A stretch of 10,193 bases of DNA from Gammaproteobacteria bacterium (GCA_029882235.1 JAOULB010000044.1:1-10193), one strand, 5' to 3'; counted from the stretch's first letter, positions 1 to 6,364 are shown. Program-made: numbers and translations. Notes: generated by a model not told the origin, from the letters alone.

Positions 1-230
1 AGGATAATACTGCATTAGGCGATGCAGTGAATATTGCCTTTAGAATGGAAAGTTCGACCAAGGTACTCGATAAGGATATTGTCATTAGCGAATATTCATT
101 TAAACAACTACCCGAGAAGTTCTGGCATGGCAAGGTTCAGAATATTAATGTTAAAGGTAAGCGCGACCCGGTTGGGATTCTTGCTCTGAATTTTGACGAA
201 GCTAAAAAATTACTCGCAAAATTCAGCTAA
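1..230 (+). CDS. Class III adenylate/guanylate cyclase, C-terminal fragment (5' end outside window)
   Basis: The reading frame is open from the left edge (first full codon at 3) to TAA at 228-230, so this is the last ~75 residues of a larger protein. The GTG at 27 is an internal Val, not a start. Near the beginning is the class III cyclase signature G-D-A-V-N-I-A-F-R-M-E. In this family the Asn and Arg of the V-N-x3-R motif stabilise the transition state during cyclisation of ATP or GTP to cAMP or cGMP. After it come a strand-helix stretch and a V-K-G-x4-P-V segment, as in the C-terminal part of the catalytic domain. The metal-binding aspartates and substrate-specifying residues lie upstream, outside the window, so ATP versus GTP preference and any sensor domain cannot be judged. 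The gene ends by overlapping the convergent small gene by 8 bp. Confidence 0.87.
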   Translation, partial: DNTALGDAVNIAFRMESSTKVLDKDIVISEYSFKQLPEKFWHGKVQNINVKGKRDPVGILALNFDEAKKLLAKFS

Positions 231-618
231 GAAATATTTTCAAATCTTCGGTTAGTGACTCCATTTCCAGTTTAATGCTGTTAATTAATTTAGCAGCATT
301 ATCAACATCCTCAACACTGGTATCGCTAGCTTCCCCAGTAATGGCAGTTTGGCCATCTTCGACAATACCGACATCTTCATCCGGAATGAATTTGGCGAGT
401 ACAACATAGGCTTCAAACAGACTATTGCGGAGATCTTTATTTTCATCGCCGATTTCTTTCAGGATCAATTGAATGGCATCCTTAATCTGGTCTTTAGTGT
501 GTGGCAGTAGTGATACAGGGTGGGCATAACCCATATCAGTGATATTTGCGAGTATTTTCCCGTAGTCGTTCAGGATCTGCTCAGCAGCCTGGATTTTATC
601 AATATGTTGTTCAGTCAT
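223..618 (-). CDS. Small acidic helical protein of unknown function (131 aa)
   Basis: I do not recognise a family. The protein starts at ATG 618-616 and ends at TGA 225-223. It has no signal peptide, membrane segment or cysteine, so it is probably cytoplasmic. Residues ~1-75 look helical (M-T-E-Q-H-I-D-K start, then several amphipathic stretches). A Gly/Ser/Thr/Asp-rich linker follows around 80-102, then a final helix. The Asp/Glu content is high. The start has only a weak purine-rich ribosome site (GAGAA). Its 3' end overlaps the convergent cyclase gene by 8 bp. It is read as real because it fills the space next to a 300-bp promoter-like region and codes cleanly on one strand with no rival frame. 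Any link to cyclase signalling is only positional. Confidence 0.72.
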   Translation of the reverse strand: MTEQHIDKIQAAEQILNDYGKILANITDMGYAHPVSLLPHTKDQIKDAIQLILKEIGDENKDLRNSLFEAYVVLAKFIPDEDVGIVEDGQTAITGEASDTSVEDVDNAAKLINSIKLEMESLTEDLKIFLS

Positions 619-918
619 GGAGTTGTTCTCTTGTGCCTGTATGCGACGATGATGGATGCCTGAATATGGTTTTTCCCCAAAACCTAAAGTTGAAAGATAT
701 TTGGCCGAACTACATCTAGTATAAAGAGTAAATCCTGTATTTATTTATAAAACTAGAACAGGCTAACGGAAAAAGTCATATTTTTCCCTATTTCTGCTCC
801 CTGGCTTATCTATAATTTAAAGCTCGGCTGTAAGTATAGGGGATTTCCAGGATGAGACGATATCAAATTATCAATAATAGTGTGGTTTAAAAATATTTGA
901 ATGGGTGGAATAGAGTCA
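619..918. promoter_or_regulatory. Divergent intergenic region between the acidic protein gene and the NERD gene
   Basis: About 300 bp without a convincing gene. It is AT-rich and must carry the start signals of both flanking genes. On the - strand a TATACT hexamer (723-718) could be the -10 of the acidic protein gene, though no good -35 is visible. On the + strand a TATAAT lies at 811-816. A loose inverted repeat CCTGT (734-738) / ACAGG (758-762) lies between the two candidate promoters. A 12-codon frame at 852-890 is judged to be chance. Confidence 0.5.
811..816 (+). promoter_or_regulatory. Candidate -10 box for the NERD/DUF2914 unit
   Basis: This is a perfect TATAAT hexamer about 100 bp upstream of the chosen NERD start, giving a leader of roughly 95 nt. 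No recognisable TTGACA-like hexamer sits 16-18 bp upstream, so either an activator is needed or the match is chance in AT-rich DNA. Confidence 0.4.
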
Positions 919-1521
919 ATGACAGATATGCAGCTGCTACTAAAAATTGGGGTTCCTCTTGCGGCCACAGTGATTTTGGCAATAGCCCTGTTTAAGGTGC
1001 TACGAGGATATTTTTCCAAAAATAATCACGCCCGCTTGATTAAGAAGATCAGCAAACGAGCAATACGCAATGTTATTATTCCTGATGCGGTAGAAGGATC
1101 ATCATTTATTGATTGGGTAATTTTAACCCCTAAGGGGATTCTGGTGTTAAATATAAAATCTTACCGCGGTATGATTTTTGCCTCAGAAAATATTCATCAA
1201 TGGACGCAGGTGGTTAATAAACGCAGCTATACATTTAAAAACCCGCTACCTCAGCTTGAGCTTGACGTAGTCACAATTAAATCATTTATTCCTGGCGCCC
1301 CTGTTAAGGGATATGTCGTGTTTGATTACGATAGTGTTTTTCCAAAGGGGAAGCCTGCCAAAGTTACAACCATTAATGAAATAAAACAGAATATTCAACT
1401 CTTCAGTGAAGGTGAAATTAGTGAAGAACTAAACGAGTACTGGAACAAACTAAAAGAAACATTAAAACAAAATGAAAAAGAAGGCTATTCGAACTCACAT
1501 AGGATAGAAAATTCGGTGTAA
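919..1521 (+). CDS. Membrane-anchored NERD-domain (nuclease-related) protein, 200 aa
   Basis: One N-terminal transmembrane helix (residues ~6-28) is followed by a basic stretch (K/R-rich, ~34-50) and a NERD domain (~50-140). The conserved core reads F-I-D-W-V-I-L-T-P-K-G-I-L-V-L-N-I-K-S-Y-R-G, then W about 15 residues later. NERD domains resemble PD-(D/E)xK nucleases, whose active site needs an acidic residue two places before the Lys. Here that place is Asn78 (N-I-K), so catalysis is doubtful; the upstream Asp65 is kept. By charge the soluble part should be cytoplasmic. The start at ATG 919 is preferred because GGTGGA (904-909) sits 9 bp upstream. An in-frame ATG at 901 would add six residues but has no ribosome site. 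It is followed 35 bp later by the DUF2914 gene, probably in the same operon. The substrate is unknown. Confidence 0.8.
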   Translation: MTDMQLLLKIGVPLAATVILAIALFKVLRGYFSKNNHARLIKKISKRAIRNVIIPDAVEGSSFIDWVILTPKGILVLNIKSYRGMIFASENIHQWTQVVNKRSYTFKNPLPQLELDVVTIKSFIPGAPVKGYVVFDYDSVFPKGKPAKVTTINEIKQNIQLFSEGEISEELNEYWNKLKETLKQNEKEGYSNSHRIENSV

Positions 1522-1542
1522 AATAATTGCCACTGGGTTTTT

Positions 1543-1549
1543 GGGAGGA
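1543..1549 (+). promoter_or_regulatory. Ribosome binding site that fixes a TTG start
   Basis: GGGAGGA lies 7 bp before TTG at 1557. The next in-frame codons (K-K-T-I-I-S) open a typical signal peptide, so this site decides the start of the DUF2914 gene against the upstream in-frame TTG at 1527. Confidence 0.8.
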
Positions 1550-1556
1550 AGCCGGC

Positions 1557-1955
1557 TTGAAAAAAACTATCATATCTATTGCCTTATTTGCTTTATCGCC
1601 GACTATCTTTGCCGATAGCTTTAACGGTGATGTCGTTAGGGCGCTATTTACAACAACAATAAAAAATAATGAGCCGCAAAACGAAGTGCTAATTCTGGAG
1701 AATAACAAGAAAAATATATTTTTCTTTACAGAGCTTCGAAATATGCAGGGTAGAACTGTTATTCACCGATGGGAATATAATGGCAAAGTAATCAAAGAAA
1801 AAAAGATCAAGGTAAGCAAAAAACGTGTTCGTGTTTCTTCAAGTCATAGCTTGTCACCAAAACAAACAGGAAAATGGACGGTTGTTGTAACTAATGACAA
1901 GGGCTGGCCATTGAAGGCGGCAATATTTAAATATGTAACAAAAGGGAAGAAGTAG
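1557..1955 (+). CDS. Secreted DUF2914-domain protein, 132 aa, TTG start
   Basis: A signal peptide (residues 1-19: two Lys, hydrophobic core, A-D cleavage region after I-F-A) exports the protein to the periplasm. The DUF2914 domain covers about 55-127: F-F-T-E-L-R-N, H-R-W-E-Y-N-G-K, V-S-S-S, then G-K-W-T-V-V-V-T-N-D-K-G-W-P-L and a closing A-I-F-K-Y. This Trp/Gly pattern is typical of the family, a small beta-rich domain whose biochemical role is unknown. The protein is strongly basic in its second half. Translation starts at TTG with a strong ribosome site, which may lower its output relative to ATG. It ends only 6 bp from the stop of the convergent cyclic-nucleotide receptor gene. No terminator hairpin fits in that gap. 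Confidence 0.82.
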   Translation: MKKTIISIALFALSPTIFADSFNGDVVRALFTTTIKNNEPQNEVLILENNKKNIFFFTELRNMQGRTVIHRWEYNGKVIKEKKIKVSKKRVRVSSSHSLSPKQTGKWTVVVTNDKGWPLKAAIFKYVTKGKK

Positions 1956-1961
1956 AGATTG

Positions 1962-4790
1962 TTATTTCAGGCCAGCGAGTTTGCGTTTAAATTCTAATTC
2001 GGCTTCATAACGCACCTTTTCCTCAGCAGCTGCAATTGTTCCAGGTTTTGCAGGCAAGTTCTCTCCGTCGATAGCGGATACTTCGGTGAAATTGAGCTGA
2101 ATTTTCGTTGTATAAGCAACACTACTTAGAGCAATAATCAACAAAACACTGGCGGCAGCGGCGATAAAACTTTTCTTCTTTTTAGCCTGTGGATATGCAT
2201 AGCGGGCGTTTTCAATATTATTGTCGAGTACAAGGTTGAATCCAGAGGGTGAGTCTGTGGATTCAATTTTAACAGGCTCATCGGCAGCCTGTTCGACTGG
2301 ATCCGGTAGCTGGATCAGAAGCACATCGTCTTGCTCCTGCAAAAATATATTGCTGATATTTTCCTGTGCAGACTGCTGTTTTATGGGCTCAGGCTGTTTA
2401 GGTTCGACACTCTTGCTTGGGAATTTAAATATGAACACATCGCTGTCACTTTCCAGTATGGTTCTGTCCTTGAGTTTTTTAATGGTCGATTTTGTTTCTT
2501 TATGACGTGCTTCTTCTGATTGTCTTTGTTGCTCAGTCTCATTGAGCTTCTGTTTGATCTGTTTTGCGAGTAGTTCAGCCGCTTTTTCATCAGCTATGGA
2601 AACTTCAACAGGTGCCGCAGCGAGTTCTTCATCAAGAGTGAAAACATCTTCATGAGAAATGGTTGTGATTTTTCTGGCACGATTTGTCTGTTCTTTTAAT
2701 AATTTTTTCGTTTTCTGAATATCATCATTTATTTTTTGAGTTTCTTTTAAGGCTTTTTCGCGAATCGCTTTTGCTTCTGCTTCTGCAGCTATGCGCGCTT
2801 CTTCAGCAGCCTGTTGTTTGGCCTGTTCTACTTCCTGCTGAAGTTTCTGGCGGATTTCTCTATGTTCTTCATCGGCTTTGGCACGTAATAACTCAATTTC
2901 CTGTTTAAGCTGTTCAGCTTCAAGTCGGGCTTGCTGAATAATCTGTTCGCCTTCCTGGTTCGCTTCTTCTTCAGCAATGCGTTTTGCTTCTTCACGAACA
3001 CGCTGCTTGGCCGCTAGAATTTCAGACTCGATCTGTTTCTTAATACCCTGTTGTTCTAAATTGGCCTGTTGGCGTAACTGAGAAATTTCATTTTTAAGTT
3101 CTTCAGCTTCACGTTTTGCCTGCGCAATGATCTGAGCTCTTTCCTGCTCAGCCTGTTGACGCATATCTTCAGCCAGTTTTTTGTTTTGTTCAATGGAGGC
3201 CTCAGCGCGCTTACGTGTTTCTTCTAATTGCTTTTTAAGACGTGCAGTTTCTCTCGCCTCTATATTTGTTACATTAGCTTCGATTTCCTTTTTAAGTCGA
3301 GCGGCTTCTTCCAGTGCAGCCTGCTTAACCTTATTGGCTTCAGTTAATATCCTGGCTGATTCTTTCTTGGCTGTCAGTACGGGATCAATGACAGGTGTCG
3401 ACGTAACACTAGCTGTGGTAGGTTTACTGGCCGATGGTTTGCGTGTGACTTTAGGATTATTGGTCGGTGTCGATGTTGGCTGTTTTATATCTGTCCGTGA
3501 ATTAGTGTCATGGTGATCTGTCTTGTGTACAAGATTATCGGCTTGTTGATGAATCTTGTTTGCGGCCTCACGTAATTTTTCCACGCTGGATAGCGTTTCT
3601 TTTTTAACTTCGGGAGTTTTCCTGGCGGGTTTATCCTCTTTCTTCGGTAATGGTACAACTTTGTTATCTTCGGTCTTTTTCCTGGCAACAGGTACAGGAG
3701 CAGGTATGCTTTTCTTCCTGGTCATTTCCTTGACGGGTTGTGATTCCAGTTTCGCAAGCTGGCCTTCAATGATTTTACAATTAAAGCCATGTTGATTCAG
3801 CAGGAATGCAGCAGCTGCACTTTCTTTACCATTATCACAATAGCTAAGGTATTCACGATTGAGGTCGAGAGTGGGAATACGCAGGCGTAGCATCGATAAA
3901 GGAATGTTAACCGAATGAGGAAATGAATTATTTTCAAAATCTTTTTTCTGGCGGACATCGATAATTGACATGGTGGGATTTTTTTTATTGATCACAGTGC
4001 CGATGTCGATGTACTGCATTAGTGGTTTAAACAGTATTGATTTAAAATCTTCTTTTGAAAGACGCATAAGTATGCCATCTTCGAGCATAGTGACGTTGGC
4101 ACTTCTTTTACCATCTGTAATCAGTGCTTCTTCACCAAAGCCGTTACCAATGCTGAGTTCAGCAAGTCGAACTTCTTCAGACGTAGGGATAGGTCGACGT
4201 GATACGGCGCAGGTGCCCTGTTTTACAACATAATAGTAATCACCCTTGTCACCCTGCTTAATAATTTTCTGTCCCGCTTTAACAGGAACTTCTTCCATGC
4301 GCATGAGCAGGCTCTGAATGTTATCAGTGGGGATGCTGAGAAAGGCACGCGACTGGAGAAATTTCATCATCCAGTCAGTAGCTTCATCAGACACACCGAT
4401 TTCAGTGACCTCATACTCACCTGACTGATTGTCATCAAGTAGAATTTCTAGCAGTGAGGCGTCAATATATAGAATACTGGAGGCAGTTTTTGTTCTTGCG
4501 GTACAGGGTCGAGGGGTCGCGTTTGCGATGGGAGAGCGAGCTTCGTCAGACTTGGCTTTTAATACTTTAGATTTTGATGCAGCACCGCTGGTGAGTAATT
4601 CGATCTGGCCAGATAATAAATAGAGGACATTACTGTCTTTCTCACCCTGGCGAAATAAGGTTCGGCCAGCAGGCAGGTTTTCCACCGTGGATTGTCGAAT
4701 AATATCGTCGAGCTTATCGCTACTTAGCGCATTAAGTAACTCAAGCGATTTGAGATACTTTTTCTCGAGAAATTTACTGACAGCGCTCAT
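1962..4790 (-). CDS. Tail-anchored cyclic-nucleotide receptor: two CNB domains, rhodanese, coiled coil, TM (942 aa)
   Basis: Domain order: degenerate cyclic-nucleotide-binding (CNB) domain 1 (~15-118), CNB2 (~145-255), rhodanese (~258-350), Lys/Pro/Thr-rich linker (~352-470), long Glu/Lys/Gln/Ala coiled coil (~472-765), a region with repeated acidic-hydrophobic motifs (~711-830), basic KKKK and one transmembrane helix (~875-893), then ~48 C-terminal residues. CNB2 keeps the phosphate-binding cassette F-G-E-E-A-L (Glu220) and K-R-S-A (Arg229), with the nine-residue Glu-to-Arg spacing of PKA regulatory subunits. CNB1 lacks G-E and keeps only P-R-P-C-T-A. The rhodanese has I-I-D-V-R and the loop C-D-N-G-K-E-S with Cys318, so it may carry sulfur. 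There is no helix-turn-helix, so this is not a CRP-type regulator. By topology the N-terminal bulk is cytoplasmic. The start is ATG with a weak, distant AGGA. A CRP-type site lies upstream. CNB-CNB-rhodanese fusions are known in gammaproteobacteria; the function of this long form is unknown to me. Confidence 0.9.
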   Translation of the reverse strand: MSAVSKFLEKKYLKSLELLNALSSDKLDDIIRQSTVENLPAGRTLFRQGEKDSNVLYLLSGQIELLTSGAASKSKVLKAKSDEARSPIANATPRPCTARTKTASSILYIDASLLEILLDDNQSGEYEVTEIGVSDEATDWMMKFLQSRAFLSIPTDNIQSLLMRMEEVPVKAGQKIIKQGDKGDYYYVVKQGTCAVSRRPIPTSEEVRLAELSIGNGFGEEALITDGKRSANVTMLEDGILMRLSKEDFKSILFKPLMQYIDIGTVINKKNPTMSIIDVRQKKDFENNSFPHSVNIPLSMLRLRIPTLDLNREYLSYCDNGKESAAAAFLLNQHGFNCKIIEGQLAKLESQPVKEMTRKKSIPAPVPVARKKTEDNKVVPLPKKEDKPARKTPEVKKETLSSVEKLREAANKIHQQADNLVHKTDHHDTNSRTDIKQPTSTPTNNPKVTRKPSASKPTTASVTSTPVIDPVLTAKKESARILTEANKVKQAALEEAARLKKEIEANVTNIEARETARLKKQLEETRKRAEASIEQNKKLAEDMRQQAEQERAQIIAQAKREAEELKNEISQLRQQANLEQQGIKKQIESEILAAKQRVREEAKRIAEEEANQEGEQIIQQARLEAEQLKQEIELLRAKADEEHREIRQKLQQEVEQAKQQAAEEARIAAEAEAKAIREKALKETQKINDDIQKTKKLLKEQTNRARKITTISHEDVFTLDEELAAAPVEVSIADEKAAELLAKQIKQKLNETEQQRQSEEARHKETKSTIKKLKDRTILESDSDVFIFKFPSKSVEPKQPEPIKQQSAQENISNIFLQEQDDVLLIQLPDPVEQAADEPVKIESTDSPSGFNLVLDNNIENARYAYPQAKKKKSFIAAAASVLLIIALSSVAYTTKIQLNFTEVSAIDGENLPAKPGTIAAAEEKVRYEAELEFKRKLAGLK
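2754..3131 (-). repeat. Tandem 63-residue repeat within the coiled coil
   Basis: Residues 554-616 and 617-679 of the receptor align without gaps. Each begins I-I-x-Q-A and continues x2-E-A-E-x-L-K-x-E-I-x2-L-R. I count 28 of 63 identical positions by eye. Both copies share I-I at the start, A-K-Q near the middle and E-E-A-x3-A-E later. This looks like an old internal duplication, although Glu/Gln/Ala bias in coiled coils inflates identity. Confidence 0.55.
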
Positions 4791-4816
4791 CGGAATAAAT
4801 AAATATCCTGGTTAAA

Positions 4817-4828
4817 AATTGTACAATT
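4817..4828. repeat. 12-bp perfect palindrome in the receptor leader
   Basis: AATTGTACAATT is a perfect palindrome 27-38 bp before the receptor ATG. It lies inside the predicted mRNA leader and could be an operator, but no regulator can be named. Confidence 0.35.
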
Positions 4829-4878
4829 AGACGCTCTCGGACTAGTGATTTAGACTTTGTCCAGAGCTTAAAAGTGTC

Positions 4879-4904
4879 ATCGACCCAATATTAAAATAGT
4901 CGAT
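4879..4904. repeat. Inverted repeat ATCGAC-N14-GTCGAT around the candidate -10
   Basis: Six-base arms at 4879-4884 and 4899-4904 match perfectly and flank the AT-rich candidate -10 region of the receptor promoter. The position suits a repressor operator. The arms are short, so chance is possible. Confidence 0.35.
4888..4898 (-). promoter_or_regulatory. Candidate promoter of the receptor gene (-10 region)
   Basis: On the - strand the stretch holds overlapping -10 candidates: TATTTT (4898-4893) and TTTAAT (4895-4890, five of six consensus bases). With TATTTT the start point falls near 4886, putting the centre of the CRP-type site (4927.5) at -41.5, the class II activation position. With TTTAAT the centre is at about -44.5. 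No TTGACA-like -35 is visible, as expected for an activator-dependent promoter. The leader would be about 95 nt. Confidence 0.45.
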
Positions 4905-4919
4905 CTTTGTATGGAGGAC

Positions 4920-4935
4920 TGTGACCCCTTTCACA
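4920..4935. promoter_or_regulatory. CRP/Vfr-type operator, perfect TGTGA-N6-TCACA
   Basis: TGTGA (4920-4924), CCCCTT, TCACA (4931-4935) matches all ten core bases of the CRP consensus. The flanks match poorly. It is the only site of this quality I found between genes, and it lies 130 bp upstream of the receptor ATG and 39 bp past the stop of the TonB-like gene. A fixed 10-base match is expected about 0.01 times in 10 kb of random DNA. A 5-bp stem CCTTT-CAC-AAAGG (4927-4939) overlaps it but has no U-tract typical of a terminator on the motor-operon strand. Confidence 0.72.
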
Positions 4936-4974
4936 AAGGCCGATTTTATCCCTTTTTAGATGGGTATTTTCAGG

Positions 4975-5850
4975 CTATGAGGGCAGGAAATCAATCGGGT
5001 AGGTGACAGTAACGGTACTGACTTGTCTGGGCGCAAAGCGGAATAATTTGATACGAGCGATGAGTTTGTTTTCCAGTGCCTTATTTTTTAATTCACTGGA
5101 AACAATACGGACTTTTATCACCTGGCCATTCGGTGCAATGGTTAGTTCCAGTACAACCTTGCCCTGCAGTGTGGGATCTTTCCGAAGTGCACGATTGTAG
5201 ATACTGAAAATGGCACCTTTGTTCTTCTGGAAGACCAGTTCGATTTCTTCCTCGGCACGCGAGGAGCCGCCACCTGAGCTACTACGGCCACGGCCACCTG
5301 AGCCACCAATTGAGCTTTTAACGCTGCTTGCCTGGCGTGAAGCGAGTTGCTCATTGCCGGTTGCACGACTTAGCTTGCGTGTATTAATGCCACCACTGCC
5401 ACGCGTCGCCGTTTTTTCCAGTGATGAGGTCTTGCTATTGGTTCTTTCCTTACTGGATTTAGACAGGGGAACGGCACTTGATATTGCTGACATATCAAAA
5501 GTTTCGCGCAAGGATGAAAGTTCTTTGCTCATCGCCAGCAGGCCACTGCTCTGTGCCTTTTTGCGTGCAGCAGCGACTTTATCTTTTTTGGGTTTGGGTT
5601 TCTTTTGGGCGATCGCCTTTTTTGGTTTAGGGAGTGCTTTCTTTTTCTCAATAATGAGCTTGGCCAGGCGAGGTGAGACTTGCTCAAGTTTCTTTTGTTC
5701 TTTTTCCGGAACTGGCAAATATGGAATTGTGATGCCAACGACAATAGACAGAAATAGAATTATTTTTAAGATTTTGGTAAAGCGCTGATCATTCTCAGTC
5801 TCTGACCATGGGAGAACAGGATCCTGCCAGTATGTATATGATGCGGCCAT
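4975..5850 (-). CDS. TonB-like protein with AgmX/PglI-type C-terminal domain (291 aa)
   Basis: The layout is that of TonB: a short cytoplasmic N-terminus, one transmembrane helix (~28-45), a periplasmic Lys/Pro-rich segment (~69-97, K-P-K repeats), a Ser/Thr-rich stretch, a Gly/Ser-rich linker (~181-197), and a C-terminal domain (~199-291). That domain reads Q-G-K-V-V-L-E-L-T-I-A-P-N-G-Q-V, then V-S-S-E-L-K-N and a closing R-F-A-P, the pattern of AgmX/PglI and related TonB C-terminal domains. The cysteines that many AgmX-type domains carry are absent; Y218 in S-I-Y-N-R stands at the first such place. By family, the protein would transmit motion of the ExbB-ExbD motor across the periplasm to an outer-membrane or peptidoglycan partner. 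It starts 2 bp after the stop of ExbD2, so translation is coupled. No terminator is seen after it, so read-through into the receptor gene is possible. Confidence 0.87.
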   Translation of the reverse strand: MAASYTYWQDPVLPWSETENDQRFTKILKIILFLSIVVGITIPYLPVPEKEQKKLEQVSPRLAKLIIEKKKALPKPKKAIAQKKPKPKKDKVAAARKKAQSSGLLAMSKELSSLRETFDMSAISSAVPLSKSSKERTNSKTSSLEKTATRGSGGINTRKLSRATGNEQLASRQASSVKSSIGGSGGRGRSSSGGGSSRAEEEIELVFQKNKGAIFSIYNRALRKDPTLQGKVVLELTIAPNGQVIKVRIVSSELKNKALENKLIARIKLFRFAPRQVSTVTVTYPIDFLPS

Positions 5851-5852
5851 GC

Positions 5853-6362
5853 TTATTTCTGCCCCACCTGTTTCTGAACCACAGCAAGAGAAATATTTGA
5901 ATAGTTTGCAGTAGCGCAGCTGAGCATGATTTTTTTCAGTACTCGATAATGGGTTTGTTTATCACCCATGATGGTGACACCACGTTTGGATGCCGGTTTT
6001 TTGTTTTTCTGTTTACGTGATTCCAGATCCAGTTCTTTTAATATATTCACCAGTTCAGCAATGACGGGTGATTTTTGCCGCGAGGCGATTGCTGTTTTTA
6101 TGATGGGCTTACCTTGAAACATGACATTCTTTTCATTGACCATAATGACGATGTTTTCTTTTGGCCGCTGGCTCGAAGTTGATTCAGGTAGCTTCAGCGC
6201 CTTCGGCGTAGGTAAAATCTCAGAGTCGGCGGCGCTCACCAGCAGGAAAAATACCAGAATAGTAAAAATATCCATCAGTGAAACCATATTCAGACTGGCG
6301 GTTCGATCACCACGTCGTGAATGATGACGATGCATTCTTTTTGCGCGACGAGAATCAGACAT
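5853..6362 (-). CDS. ExbD/TolR-family protein, copy 2, with the proton-site Asp (169 aa)
   Basis: A very basic cytoplasmic N-terminus (R/K/H-rich, ~5-20) precedes one transmembrane helix (~24-44) and a periplasmic ExbD-type domain (~66-165). The helix contains L-N-M-V-S-L-M-D-I-F-T-I-L-V-F-F-L-L. Asp31 sits where ExbD and TolR carry the single essential protonatable Asp. The periplasmic part has the usual M-G-D-K-x2-H-Y-R-V-L-K-K-I-M segment. In this family two ExbD-type chains pass through an ExbB pentamer and couple proton flow to movement. It starts 2 bp after ExbD1's stop. The only Shine-Dalgarno-like GGAG is about 16 bp away, so expression probably depends on translation of ExbD1. A basic insert (K-Q-K-N-K-K, ~116-122) is unusual. 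Confidence 0.92.
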   Translation of the reverse strand: MSDSRRAKRMHRHHSRRGDRTASLNMVSLMDIFTILVFFLLVSAADSEILPTPKALKLPESTSSQRPKENIVIMVNEKNVMFQGKPIIKTAIASRQKSPVIAELVNILKELDLESRKQKNKKPASKRGVTIMGDKQTHYRVLKKIMLSCATANYSNISLAVVQKQVGQK

Positions 6363-6364
6363 AA

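Noticed and set aside
27..230. A separate 67-residue gene starting at GTG 27
   Set aside because: The frame is open to the window edge, and the residues before the GTG (L-G-D-A) belong to the cyclase signature, so this is an internal codon.
734..749. LexA-like half site CTGTATTTATTTATAA upstream of the NERD gene
   Set aside because: Only the left half matches. The closing CAG needed for a LexA box is absent, and the ACAGG further right is too distant.
852..890. A 12-codon leader peptide (M-R-R-Y-Q...) before the NERD gene
   Set aside because: It is too short to support, with no attenuator hairpins or regulatory codon run. Chance is likely in AT-rich DNA.
4818..4823. TACAAT as an alternative -10 for the receptor gene on the - strand
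   Set aside because: No -35 lies at the right distance and it is part of a palindrome. The CRP-spaced candidate further upstream is better supported.
4927..4974. A terminator after the TonB-like gene
   Set aside because: Only a 5-bp stem (CCTTT-CAC-AAAGG) and a 3-bp CCC/GGG pairing are present, with no U-tract on the - strand.
5210..5788. A 192-codon + strand frame opposite the TonB-like gene
   Set aside because: It is a composition shadow of the Ser/Lys/Gly-rich TonB-like protein. It has no family features and no ribosome site context.
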